Assembly: GCF_030546575.1 (NCBI RefSeq)
Contig: NZ_JAUOTN010000004.1
Location: 186,001 to 250,000, forward strand
Source: Pontibacter coccineus
GTDB taxonomy: Bacteria; Bacteroidota; Bacteroidia; Cytophagales; Hymenobacteraceae
DNA: 64,000 bases
Direction: 5' to 3'
The stretch's first letter is position 1. Each line of letters opens with the position of its first letter. The position numbers and the translations under genes were made by a program. The notes below the pieces were generated by a model. It searched no databases, had not been told where the DNA came from, and saw only the letters and a list, made by a program, of their open reading frames with translations. Positions 25,632 to 34,264 of the stretch are shown piece after piece.

Positions 25632-26858
25632 ATGAAAGAGCTTCTCGAAAAATTTGAGAATAAAAGACCTGAGATAGTATTTGAGTGGAAGGACGCTGAG
25701 ACCGAGGCCGAAGGCTGGGTAGTGATCAACTCGCTGCGCGGTGGTGCGGCCGGCGGTGGCACCCGCATGCGCAAAGGCCTGGACAAGCGTGAGGTAGAAT
25801 CATTGGCCAAAACCATGGAGGTGAAGTTCACCGTGTCGGGTCCAACCATTGGCGGAGCCAAGTCAGGTATAAACTTCGATCCGGCCGACCCGCGAAAGCG
25901 CGGCGTGCTGGAGCGCTGGTACAAGGCGGTTATTCCGCTGCTCAAGAACTACTACGGAACGGGCGGAGACCTCAACGTGGACGAGATACACGAAGTGATC
26001 CCGATTACGGAAGACTACGGCCTGTGGCACCCGCAGGAAGGCGTTGTGAACGGGCATTTTAACGCCACAGAGCCCCAGAAGATCAACAAAATAGGTCAGC
26101 TGCGCCAAGGCGTGATCAAGGTGATTGAGGACCCCGCCTATACCCCGGCTGCGGCCCGCAAGTATACGGTAGCCGACATGATTACAGGTTATGGGGTGGC
26201 CGAAGCTGTTTGCCACTATTACACCATTTGGGGCGGCTCGTATGAAGGCAAGCGTGCCATCATACAGGGTTGGGGAAATGTTGGTGCTGCCGCTGCCTTC
26301 TACCTGGCCGGCAAGGGTGTTAAGATTGTCGGCATCATCGACCGTACGGGCGGCCTGATCAGGGAGGAAGGCTTCTCTTTCGAAGAGATCAGGGAGCTAT
26401 ACCTGGGCAGACAGGGCAACACGCTTTATGCAGAGGGCCTCATCCCATTCGAAGAGATGAACAGCCGCATCTGGTCGCTTCCTGCCGAAATATTTATACC
26501 TGCCGCCGCCTCGCGCCTTGTTACGCGCGGACAACTTGAGCAAATGATCGCCAGTGGCTTGGAGGTGATCTCTTGCGGGGCCAATGTGCCGTTCCAGGAT
26601 CCGGAGATATTCTTCGGTTCTACCGGCGAGTTCGCCGATCAAAACATTTCCGTTATACCTGACTTTATCGCCAATTGCGGCATGGCCCGTGTGTTTGCCT
26701 ACCTGATGGAGAATGAGGTGGAGATTACGGACGATGCCATTTTCCACGATATTTCCCGTGTCATCCGGGAGGCGCTTGAGAAAACGCACACCAAGAACCA
26801 GGCAAAAACAGAGATCGCGAAGGCCTCTTTTGAAATTGCGCTTAGCCAACTGCTGTAA
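25632..26858 (+). CDS. ELFV-family dehydrogenase (glutamate dehydrogenase-like), second copy
   Basis: The 408-residue product has the ELFV dimerisation domain, with GGAAGGGTRMRKGL near residue 38 and GPTIGGAKSGINFDP near 74 carrying the conserved lysine. The Rossmann domain follows (AIIQGWGNVGAAAAFYLAGKG near 218), then IPDFIANCGMARVF. It differs strongly from the gdh at 11.8-13.1 kb: the N-terminus is shorter, TIGGAKSGI replaces YGGAKGGV, and WGNVG replaces FGNVG. Glutamate or a branched-chain amino acid could be the substrate. A single-gene unit, with a hairpin at 26894-26922. Confidence 0.85.
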   Translation: MKELLEKFENKRPEIVFEWKDAETEAEGWVVINSLRGGAAGGGTRMRKGLDKREVESLAKTMEVKFTVSGPTIGGAKSGINFDPADPRKRGVLERWYKAVIPLLKNYYGTGGDLNVDEIHEVIPITEDYGLWHPQEGVVNGHFNATEPQKINKIGQLRQGVIKVIEDPAYTPAAARKYTVADMITGYGVAEAVCHYYTIWGGSYEGKRAIIQGWGNVGAAAAFYLAGKGVKIVGIIDRTGGLIREEGFSFEEIRELYLGRQGNTLYAEGLIPFEEMNSRIWSLPAEIFIPAAASRLVTRGQLEQMIASGLEVISCGANVPFQDPEIFFGSTGEFADQNISVIPDFIANCGMARVFAYLMENEVEITDDAIFHDISRVIREALEKTHTKNQAKTEIAKASFEIALSQLL

Positions 26859-26893
26859 TCTAAAATAATGGCCTCTATGGCCTAGGTATAAAT

Positions 26894-26922
26894 AAAAAAG
26901 CCGGAGAAACTCCGGCTTTTTT
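26894..26922 (+). terminator. Terminator after second ELFV dehydrogenase gene
   Basis: There is a perfect 13-bp stem (26894-26906 with 26910-26922) with loop AAA and a run of eight T overlapping the stem end. Confidence 0.85.
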
Positions 26923-27260
26923 TTCACCCTTATATTTTCAAGCTGCTACGTCTTCCTCAACAAGATAGGACCTTCCCAAGGAGCCTTGCAGTTATCACCA
27001 AATCTATATTCAAAATTCAATACAAATCGTTATTGTAATTTTGTTTTATCTAACGACCGATTGCTGCTCAGGTTATACAATAAACAGTATTTTTTTAACA
27101 AACACTTACTTTTGTACCGTAAACGTAAGTTAACAGAGGATGTAAGTAAAATATAATTTTTACAATACAGCCACTACCTCCCCATAACCTCATGCCTATA
27201 CCTGGCTGCTGTCGCAGTTCTGCATAGGGCCTTATCAGGTATAGCCGTTTTATTTCTGAC
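26923..27260. other. Intergenic region with an orphan promoter-like box
   Basis: No gene is seen. TACTTTTG (27107-27114) on the plus strand fits a -7 box but faces the 3' end of the AsmA-like gene. Near 27195-27245, CTATACCTG and CAGGTATAG form an inverted pair of the window-wide motif about 40 bp apart. Confidence 0.4.
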
Positions 27261-29762
27261 CTAGTCAAAGTCGAAGTACTCGCCTTCCTGCAGTTCCACT
27301 TTCTTTTCCTGCTTCTTCACAGGTTTTTTGCCGCGCAGCAGCTCTTTTAGCTCCTGCCCTTCCTGCTTCAGATCGGTTTTGATTTTCTCACGCACACGCT
27401 CGTTGTCGTACGCCAGCTTAAAGTCGCTCTCTTTTCCACGCAGGGTCAGGAACAGTGAGCTGTTGCCTGCATCCGGGTCCTCAGCTACCACACCGTAAAC
27501 GTTGTCGCGGTCAGGCCGGCGATCTTTCGTGAGCGGCAGCTTGATGCGGTAGTCCATGTCCTGGTCGAAAGAATGGGTACCCGAGATAGACACCGAAGGT
27601 ATAGCCGACAGGTTGGAGCGAATGTCCATCTCCGGAATGAAGATAGTGCGCTGCTGTATCCAGAAGTTGTTGCTCAGCTCTGCAAATTTCATGTTCGCCA
27701 GTTCTGAACGCTTCACGAAAGCCGACATCTTCTGCATCGGGGCAAAGTTGATCAACTGCCCGTCGCGCACGGTGGCCGCAATCTCGGCCTGCATCAGGTC
27801 CGTCTTGGTATTGAGCTGGCTATCGAAGTACACATCCGATACAATATTGGCGGTCAGCCTGCCGCGCAGCTGCTTATCAGAAATAAAGCTCTGTCCGAAG
27901 TTCTCAAAGACATAGAAGAGACTGTCGACGCTCATGTTGCTCAGCTTGGTGGCGGTGCTCACCTTGATGTGGTCGCGGTTGCGGGCATCCAGATTGCCTC
28001 GCACGGCAAAGTTGCCTCCGATGGCATTGAACGAGATGTTGGGGGAGGATACGATCTGGTTGCGCAGCTTTACCTCGCCTTTGATGTGCTCCGCCCTGAA
28101 GCGCCTGAACTTAGCCTGCCGGATGGTGGCACCCAGGTCGAAAGCAATATCGGGCGAGATGTTGAACTTATAGGCAGCACTGCTGGCCTGCCTGGCGTCG
28201 GCCGGGGTATTGAGCTCTTCGCTCAGCAACTGGTCAAAGTTGAGGTATTGGCTACTGAAGTCGGCTTCTACGAGCAGGCGCTGCTTGTCGAGCAGCAACC
28301 AGGCCATCACGTTCCGGAACATCCCGTTCAGCACAAAGTCTGAGTCACCCAACTGCCCCTTGAAATCCGACACGGCTACATCGTTCTTTTTGAAAATGAA
28401 GTTACCGTTCAACCCTTTCAGCGGCATCGGCATCTCCTTGAGGTTCAGCATGACGTCGTGCAGCGTAATATCGCCGCTTGTGTTGAGCGTGCTGTTGCCC
28501 GGCCTGGCCTTGAACTCTTTCAGGTTGCCCGCAAAAGCGATGCGCACATCTGCCAGGCCGCTTCCGCCTTTTACCTCATCCAGCTGCAGCAGGCTTACCA
28601 CATAGCCCACATCCAACATACCTTTGGCACTGAAGGCGAGGTAGGGATTTTCAAAATTGCGGTAGGTCAGGCTCCCCTCAAAAGGGCGCTTGTTCAGCAC
28701 GCCTTTCAGGTTCTTCAACTCCAGCAACGACGTTGCGGCGCCCTTGCTGCTGCCATTTGTAAAGTACCCATCCAGGTGCAGGCCCTCGATCTTCTGCTTG
28801 GTGTCGGGGTGAAAGAAGGAAGCGTTTCGGGCGCCGAACTTAAAAGCGACCTCTGGGTTCTGCTTGCCGGATGCCTTGCCTTTTACAGTGCCTTTAAAGA
28901 AGACATCGCCCTCGCTGCGGTACTGGCTATACTCGCGTGTAATATGCTGGGGTAGTAAGGAGAGTAGCGACTGGATGTTGGTGTCTTTACCCTGCAGTTG
29001 TAAATTCAGCTCTGTCGTGCCGCCGTAGGCAATCTGCCCGCCTACTTCATAGGCTGCGCCTTCTACCTGCACAACCGATGGCCGCAAAGCAATGGTGCGC
29101 GCCGCACGGTCTATTGTCAGGGCGGTATGCAGCACTACTGACTTCTCCTTGAAATACTCACTCTCCCCTATCCGGATGGTGCTGATCCTGGTATTCCCCT
29201 TCGTTTCGATGGCTATCTTCTCGTTTGTGATCGCCATTGCGGCAACCAACTGCTGCGCATCGGCTTCGATGTAGTGGTTCAGCTGCAGGTCGGTATAGCG
29301 CAGCGCCACCTGGCTCAGGTTAATCTTCTCGAGGTTGAAGGCGAAGTCACCGGATGCGTTGCTGGAATCTGTTGCCAGGATATGGTAGTTGACCTGCCCG
29401 TTTTTCAGCACCCGCACGTGTATGGAGCCGTTCTCCAGGTATAGCTGCTTCACGTCATACTTCCCCCGGATGATATCGAACACACTGAACGTGAAGTACA
29501 GCTTCTCGGCGCGGGCCAGCGACGAATCACTCTCCGCTATACCTTCGTGCACGTTCACCTGCTCGAGCGCCACGGCCACCTGCGGAAACTTGTCGAAGAG
29601 GGAGAGGGAGATTTTGCCGACATCCACCTTGGTGGTGATGTGCTTGTTGGCTTCAGCCACAAAAAGACCGATTATTTTATCTTGGTACGCATACACCAGT
29701 CCCGCCGAAATGCCAGTGATCGCCACTGCTGCCAGGGCGACATAAAATAGCACTTTTTTCAC
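27261..29762 (-). CDS. AsmA-family envelope protein
   Basis: AsmA-like proteins are large inner-membrane-anchored periplasmic proteins thought to help outer-membrane assembly or phospholipid movement between membranes. The product of about 833 residues has one N-terminal membrane segment (VLFYVALAAVAITGISAGLV). The AsmA N-terminal domain follows (FDKFPQVAVALEQVNVHE, FDIIRGKYDVKQLYLENG). A long beta-rich body then ends with the AsmA C-terminal region (SVDSLFYVFENFGQSF, RDGQLINFAPMQKM, NLSAIPSVSISGTHSFDQDM). A charged Lys/Glu tail closes it. I favour GTG 29762, which gives MKKVLFYV. TTG 29780 would add six residues. Confidence 0.88.
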   Translation of the reverse strand: MKKVLFYVALAAVAITGISAGLVYAYQDKIIGLFVAEANKHITTKVDVGKISLSLFDKFPQVAVALEQVNVHEGIAESDSSLARAEKLYFTFSVFDIIRGKYDVKQLYLENGSIHVRVLKNGQVNYHILATDSSNASGDFAFNLEKINLSQVALRYTDLQLNHYIEADAQQLVAAMAITNEKIAIETKGNTRISTIRIGESEYFKEKSVVLHTALTIDRAARTIALRPSVVQVEGAAYEVGGQIAYGGTTELNLQLQGKDTNIQSLLSLLPQHITREYSQYRSEGDVFFKGTVKGKASGKQNPEVAFKFGARNASFFHPDTKQKIEGLHLDGYFTNGSSKGAATSLLELKNLKGVLNKRPFEGSLTYRNFENPYLAFSAKGMLDVGYVVSLLQLDEVKGGSGLADVRIAFAGNLKEFKARPGNSTLNTSGDITLHDVMLNLKEMPMPLKGLNGNFIFKKNDVAVSDFKGQLGDSDFVLNGMFRNVMAWLLLDKQRLLVEADFSSQYLNFDQLLSEELNTPADARQASSAAYKFNISPDIAFDLGATIRQAKFRRFRAEHIKGEVKLRNQIVSSPNISFNAIGGNFAVRGNLDARNRDHIKVSTATKLSNMSVDSLFYVFENFGQSFISDKQLRGRLTANIVSDVYFDSQLNTKTDLMQAEIAATVRDGQLINFAPMQKMSAFVKRSELANMKFAELSNNFWIQQRTIFIPEMDIRSNLSAIPSVSISGTHSFDQDMDYRIKLPLTKDRRPDRDNVYGVVAEDPDAGNSSLFLTLRGKESDFKLAYDNERVREKIKTDLKQEGQELKELLRGKKPVKKQEKKVELQEGEYFDFD

Positions 29763-29893
29763 AACACGAATTCGTCCCAAGAGAAAGTTCAGATTTTAAG
29801 CATCTTACAAAAGCTAAAGGTACTGCAGTATTCACACGTGCACAATAGAGGATGAGGCTCGAAAAAAAATTTTAAGATTTTTTTATCAGATGT

Positions 29894-29924
29894 TTTGCAG
29901 TTCCAAAAAATCACCCCATATTTG
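29894..29924 (+). promoter_or_regulatory. tRNA-Val promoter
   Basis: TTTG (29894-29897), a 19-bp spacer, then CATATTTG (29917-29924), close to the TAnnTTTG box. The tRNA begins 41 bp downstream. Confidence 0.6.
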
Positions 29925-29965
29925 CATCATCAAACGGGGACAAAAGGTCTCTAAAACGAAAAAAC

Positions 29966-30040
29966 GGGGTGTTAGCTCAGCTGGTTCAGAGCACCTGCCT
30001 TACAAGCAGGGGGTCACTGGTTCGAATCCAGTACGCCCCA
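29966..30040 (+). tRNA. tRNA-Val (anticodon TAC)
   Basis: A 75-nt cloverleaf. The acceptor is GGGGTGT with ACGCCCC plus discriminator A. The anticodon stem is CCTGC/GCAGG around loop CTTACAA, giving TAC. The T-arm is CTGGTTCGAATCCAG. CCA is not encoded. Confidence 0.95.
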
Positions 30041-30041
30041 C

Positions 30042-30069
30042 AAAAGGACAACTTAAAAGTTGTCCTTTT
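30042..30069 (+). terminator. Terminator after tRNA-Val
   Basis: AAAAGGACAACT (30042-30053) pairs with AGTTGTCCTTTT (30058-30069) and further T follow. Confidence 0.85.
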
Positions 30070-30763
30070 TTTATGTCCATACTTTTCTGAGAGTTGCGCC
30101 CCCGCGATCTGGCCTGTCCTTTACCTGTTTGTATAACGCCCTGATTCCGAATATAATACTCTGTACTGCAGAAGCTTTTCAATTTCCCTCTCAGTCAGCA
30201 GCGCAGTTAAGCTCTGTCCTATACCTGCTTTCGAAAGCGCCGCATATTGAGCATAGTAGAAACCTCAGTCTCCCCTTGAGGACAAGTAAGAGCGAGTTCG
30301 AAACTTGCGAGGGAAGCTCTCAGGGGGATGTAAGATCAATCGCTAAAGTACTGCATTGAAATGCCTCTCCCCTATTGACCGCTGATCGCAGGTTTCAGCT
30401 CATGTATCACGTGTCCTCAAAGGGATAGTTTTCTACAAAGCTTAACAGCCTTACCTCTTAGTCGGGCCTTAAGGCAAGTTGTTTAAATTTAACCCTCCAT
30501 CCGTTTTAGACACAATTTAGATCAGCACACTCTATTCCAGAGCAGGCGTATACCTTTTCGAAAAAAGGATTAGCAGTGTGAAATCGTTCGGTCCATACCC
30601 CAACTTTTTTGCATACCAACATAAGGTATAAATCTAGCCGAAGGGACTTTGCTTTACGAGTATCGGCTTTGGGAATGACTGTGCCAGTTATAGGCACAGG
30701 TATTTTGCGGATGTGAGGTCAGGTATAGGTATATTATACCTGCAATTGGGTAGCTTGGGAATA
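30070..30763. other. 700-bp region without a recognisable gene
   Basis: Short open frames exist on both strands (99 codons at most), but none has a signal peptide, membrane segment or family motif I can name. The stretch 30262-30328 has short inverted pieces (CTTGAGGACAAG; AGAGCGAG with a matching CTTGCGAG nearby). AGGTATA/TATACC motifs occur near 30220, 30550, 30625, 30720-30750. It may be a decayed gene or an intergenic repeat. I cannot decide which. Confidence 0.4.
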
Positions 30764-31369
30764 CTACTTAGCTATACCTGACTTGGGGAGGAATTGCTCA
30801 TGCAGGGCCAGCACCTGGGGTATAATAAGCTGTTGGTCGTCGTTGTAGACAATGTGCTGTGCACGGGCTATTTTCTCTTCTTCGCTAAGCTGCTTGCTGA
30901 TGATCGCTTTTATATCGGCTTCCGTGCGGTGCGGATCACGTTTAAGCAGGCGCTTGAGGCGTACCTCCAGCGGGGCAGTCACGACAATGATCTCGTCCAT
31001 TTGCCGCCACGATTCCGACTCAAACATCAGCGCTGCTTCTTTGATCAGGTATGGCGCGGTGGCATTGGCTGTAGCCCAGCGCTCAAAGTCAAGGCCGACG
31101 TGTGGGTGCACGAGGGCATTCAGCTTGTCCAGCCGCTCCTGGTTGTTGAAGACCACCGACGCCAGATAAGCTCGGTCCAGATGTCCTTCTAAGGTATAGG
31201 TTTCTTTCCCAAAGGCGGCCTGCAGTTCCTGCTTCAATGCAGGGTCGTATTGCATCACCCATTTGGCGCGGGTGTCAGCGTCATACACAGGTATACCCAA
31301 TACCTGGAACACGCGGCAGACAATGGTTTTGCCTACGCCTATTCCGCCGGTTATACCTATCCTGAGCAT
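30764..31369 (-). CDS. coaE: Dephospho-CoA kinase
   Basis: CoaE phosphorylates dephospho-CoA with ATP, the last step of coenzyme A synthesis. The 201-residue protein has the P-loop GGIGVGKT (8-15), YDADTRAKWV (acceptor-site Asp), LVHPHV near 86 and the CoA-domain EAALMFESESW. It is the last gene of the minus-strand run that starts with nusB. The gap to ybbR is 4 bp. Downstream DNA holds no clear hairpin but several TATACC motifs. Confidence 0.94.
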   Translation of the reverse strand: MLRIGITGGIGVGKTIVCRVFQVLGIPVYDADTRAKWVMQYDPALKQELQAAFGKETYTLEGHLDRAYLASVVFNNQERLDKLNALVHPHVGLDFERWATANATAPYLIKEAALMFESESWRQMDEIIVVTAPLEVRLKRLLKRDPHRTEADIKAIISKQLSEEEKIARAQHIVYNDDQQLIIPQVLALHEQFLPKSGIAK

Positions 31370-31373
31370 GCTC

Positions 31374-32351
31374 TTATTTTTCCAATACAGCTTTGATGCG
31401 CTCAGGCCAGAGCGTGATGTTGCGGGCGCCGGCAGGCTTCTGCACGAGCTCGGGCACCACGGTGGAGTCGAGGCGGCTATACCTGGAGAAGTCCACGATG
31501 GCCTTGAATGCTTCGGAGTTGATGACGGCCGCTGAATCTTCGAGTGCGAGGTAGCGAATCAGCACCACCTGCGGGCGCAAGGTTACCTCAGTGTTCAACG
31601 GCACATTCACCATCTCTGGCACAACCTGGTGTTCACGCTGCAGCAGCGGCTTTATCCTTGCCGAAACAGTGGCTTCTGTTATATCCGCTTTCACCAGCGA
31701 TTTGTTGTCATACTCGATGGGCACCACGATCTTCGCTGACTCGGTCAGGTTAGTGATCGGCAGTCGCAGCATAAAGGGGCTCGGCAGACTATCGACCATG
31801 GAGGATGGGCCGCGGAAGGTGATGGTGTCGGGATCGATGCGAACAGGGCGCAGCAAGGCGTGACGTTCGCCTGTCACCTTCTGTGCAGGATCGAGCTGCA
31901 GTGCAATACGACGCGTCACCGTCTCATCGAAGTTAAAGAAAAGGGTGTCGGTTACAACAAAGTTAAGCTGCAGTCCATCCATGGCATTCACCAGGGCGGG
32001 TCTTAAGGCGGAGCCAAGCAGGTAATTGTTGCGGGGCAGACTACGGATGTAGACTTCTGCGGGCTGTACTTCTACCCTCAGTGCTTTGCGGAGGAGTTTC
32101 CACCCCCGACCGGTAACGTTAACCGCCACCTCTTCGGGCAGTGGACTAATTGGAACCAGGCGCTGATCATTGTACACAAAGCGCACCGGGTAGGTGGTTT
32201 GGGTAGAGTAGCTTTTGTTAAGGGCGTTAAGCAGCCAAAAAGTAGAGGCAGCCACAAAACAGAGCACTACAATTCGCCAGTAGTGCTCTGTTTGGGGCTT
32301 AAATGGCCTTACAAACCATAAAATGATATTTCGGGCTTTCTCAAACGACAA
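31374..32351 (-). CDS. YbbR-like (CdaR-type) domain protein
   Basis: YbbR-domain proteins are membrane-anchored extracytoplasmic proteins. In Firmicutes CdaR regulates a c-di-AMP cyclase, but no cyclase is adjacent here. The 325-residue protein has one N-terminal membrane segment (IVVLCFVAASTFWLLNAL, about 26-43). At least two YbbR-like repeats follow (VAVNVTGRGWKLL; DTITFRGPSSMVDSL). It sits between yajC (12 bp) and coaE (4 bp) in the Bacteroidota-typical order. Confidence 0.85.
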   Translation of the reverse strand: MSFEKARNIILWFVRPFKPQTEHYWRIVVLCFVAASTFWLLNALNKSYSTQTTYPVRFVYNDQRLVPISPLPEEVAVNVTGRGWKLLRKALRVEVQPAEVYIRSLPRNNYLLGSALRPALVNAMDGLQLNFVVTDTLFFNFDETVTRRIALQLDPAQKVTGERHALLRPVRIDPDTITFRGPSSMVDSLPSPFMLRLPITNLTESAKIVVPIEYDNKSLVKADITEATVSARIKPLLQREHQVVPEMVNVPLNTEVTLRPQVVLIRYLALEDSAAVINSEAFKAIVDFSRYSRLDSTVVPELVQKPAGARNITLWPERIKAVLEK

Positions 32352-32363
32352 GGTGTCTTATCC

Positions 32364-32666
32364 TTATTTCACTTTAGCAGTGGCTTCCAGCGAGATAGCA
32401 GATTTTTCAAACACAAGGCGTACGCCTTTGTCTACCTCTATCTCTACGGTGTCATCGTTTATAGCTGTTAAACGGCCATGCAGTCCGCCTATTGTCACAA
32501 CCTGCATACCTTTGGTGAGCTCTTCACGAAATTTTTTCTGGTCCTTCGCTTTCTTCTGCTGCGGGCGGATCATGAAAAAATAGAAAACAAGGATAATAGC
32601 GCCGAACATGAGCAGCTGAGGCAGTATGCCTCCGTCTGGTGCGGCTTGTAGGAATATCGTTTGCAT
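32364..32666 (-). CDS. yajC: Preprotein translocase subunit YajC
   Basis: YajC is an accessory inner-membrane subunit that joins SecDF at the Sec translocon. The 100-residue protein has a single helix (LMFGAIILVFYFFMI), then the signature RPQQKKAKDQKKF and a small C-terminal domain with GMQVVTIGGLHGRL. Length and motif are diagnostic. It lies between the DUF1573 lipoprotein gene and ybbR. Confidence 0.94.
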   Translation of the reverse strand: MQTIFLQAAPDGGILPQLLMFGAIILVFYFFMIRPQQKKAKDQKKFREELTKGMQVVTIGGLHGRLTAINDDTVEIEVDKGVRLVFEKSAISLEATAKVK

Positions 32667-32698
32667 AAAAAGGGTTGTGCTCTTGAGAGCGTGATTTT

Positions 32699-33238
32699 TT
32701 AGTTAAGTTTCACAGGACCGTCGGCGCCTGCAGTTGGAATGCTTGATGAAGTTACGTTGCCTTTCATGAACACACGAACGATGTTAGGCTCCGTGTTGGC
32801 ACGTACTGTTACAGTCGGAGACTGCTGGCCTGGCTTGTTGCGGCTATCGAAACGCACCTTCACTTCACCTGCTTCACCTGGAGCAACTGGGGTCTTCGTC
32901 CAGTCAGGGGCGGTACAACCGCAAGAAGCAGAAGCACTCTCGATCACCAACGGCGACTTGCCTGTGTTGGTGAATTTGAAGGTATGCTCCACTATATCGC
33001 CTTCTTTGATGGTACCGAAATCAAACTCGGTTGTCTCGAAGTTCATCACAGCCATGTTCTCTGTGCCGGCCGCCTGGCTGGTTGGCACTACGTTCGGGTT
33101 GTCTACAACCTGCGGCTGATCTACAGCTGCAGTTGCTTCGGCAGTCGTTGCCTCCGATTCTGTGGTGTTGTTCTGATCGCAGCTGGTCACTGTCATGGCA
33201 GTGCCAAGCGCTAAGGCTAATAAGAAGTTCTTTTTCAT
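32699..33238 (-). CDS. DUF1573 lipoprotein
   Basis: DUF1573 proteins are exported Ig-like proteins common in Bacteroidota. Their function is unsettled. From ATG 33238 the product has 179 residues, with lipoprotein signal LLALALGTAMTVTSC, a Thr/Glu/Ala-rich linker and the DUF1573 domain with FDFGTIKEGDIVEHTFKFTN and the conserved SCGCTAPDW, then PGEAGEVKVRFDS. The frame is open 50 codons further upstream, but this would overlap icd and lacks a signal. It is in the nusB-coaE operon. Confidence 0.9.
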   Translation of the reverse strand: MKKNFLLALALGTAMTVTSCDQNNTTESEATTAEATAAVDQPQVVDNPNVVPTSQAAGTENMAVMNFETTEFDFGTIKEGDIVEHTFKFTNTGKSPLVIESASASCGCTAPDWTKTPVAPGEAGEVKVRFDSRNKPGQQSPTVTVRANTEPNIVRVFMKGNVTSSSIPTAGADGPVKLN

Positions 33239-33263
33239 ATCAGTTAAACAGCTTTTTGCTTGA

Positions 33264-34262
33264 TTATAGTTTCGAAATGATGTGTTGTGCAAATTCCATG
33301 GTGCCGGCTTTGCCGCCCAGGTCGCCTGTGCATTGCTCTCTGTTGGCAAGCGTTGCGTCCAGAGCGGTTTCAATGCGGTTCGCCTCATCTTTCAGATCGA
33401 TGTGGTGCAGCATCATGATGGCGGAGCGCAGCAGCGCGGTTGGGTTTGCCTTGCCCTGGCCTGCGATATCAGGAGCAGAACCGTGTACGGCTTCGAAAAT
33501 GGCCATGTCGCTGCCGATGTTGGCACCCGACACCACGCCCAGGCCACCTACCAGACCCGCGCACAGGTCAGACAGGATGTCGCCAAACAGGTTGGTGGTC
33601 ACGATCACGTCGAACTGCTCCGGCTTAATCACCAGCTGCATGCACATGTTGTCGATGATCTTGTCGTCGTACTGGATGTGCGGGTATTCTTTTGCAATTT
33701 CGCTGGCCTCGCTCAGGAACAGGGCGCCGGCGCTTTTCAGGATGTTGGCTTTGTGCACTGCCGTCACCTTTTTGCAGTTGTGTTTGTTGGCATACTCAAA
33801 CGCGGCACGGACGATCTTACGGCAACCTACACGCGTCAGGCGGGCTACTGAGTCAGAGATCTGCAGGCGCTCGTCAAACATCTCCAATCCGGAGTACAAA
33901 CCTTCGGTGTTCTCGCGGAACAACACCAGGTTCACGTTATCGAAGCGGGTATTCACACCGGGCGTTGTCTTGGCAGGGCGTACGTTGGAGTACAGGTCGA
34001 ACATCTGGCGCAGCTGCACGTTGATGCTCTTGAAACCTTTGCCGACCGGCGTAGTGATAGGGCCTTTCAGGGCCACTTTGTTCTTCTTAAGCGAGGCAAT
34101 CAGTGTAGAAGGGATCAGTTCACCGATCGAATCGAAGGTGGTCTGTCCTGCATTTTCCTCTTCCCAGTTTACGGGCACGTTAGCAGCGCTGAAAACAGCT
34201 TTAACGGCTTCTGTAATCTCTGGTCCAATCCCGTCGCCGGGAATCAGTGTAATATCTCTCAT
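33264..34262 (-). CDS. icd: Isocitrate dehydrogenase (NAD-type, IDH/IPMDH family)
   Basis: This oxidative decarboxylase most likely converts isocitrate to 2-oxoglutarate in the TCA cycle. Isopropylmalate or homoisocitrate as substrate is less likely. The 332-residue protein has LIPGDGIGPEITEAV at the N-terminus and the substrate-loop Ser in FKSINVQLRQ, as in isocitrate enzymes. Then come LYSNVRPAKT, FRENTEGLYSG with the catalytic Tyr, VHKANI with the Lys, and DILSD with the metal Asp. It lies inside the nusB-to-coaE run, 2 bp from ytxH, an insertion in an otherwise familiar gene order. Confidence 0.85.
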   Translation of the reverse strand: MRDITLIPGDGIGPEITEAVKAVFSAANVPVNWEEENAGQTTFDSIGELIPSTLIASLKKNKVALKGPITTPVGKGFKSINVQLRQMFDLYSNVRPAKTTPGVNTRFDNVNLVLFRENTEGLYSGLEMFDERLQISDSVARLTRVGCRKIVRAAFEYANKHNCKKVTAVHKANILKSAGALFLSEASEIAKEYPHIQYDDKIIDNMCMQLVIKPEQFDVIVTTNLFGDILSDLCAGLVGGLGVVSGANIGSDMAIFEAVHGSAPDIAGQGKANPTALLRSAIMMLHHIDLKDEANRIETALDATLANREQCTGDLGGKAGTMEFAQHIISKL

Positions 34263-34264
34263 GT

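Noticed and set aside
30060..30359. 99-codon plus-strand frame after tRNA-Val
   Set aside because: Begins inside the tRNA terminator. Composition is Ser/Leu-rich without signal or domain. Treated as part of an unexplained non-coding block.
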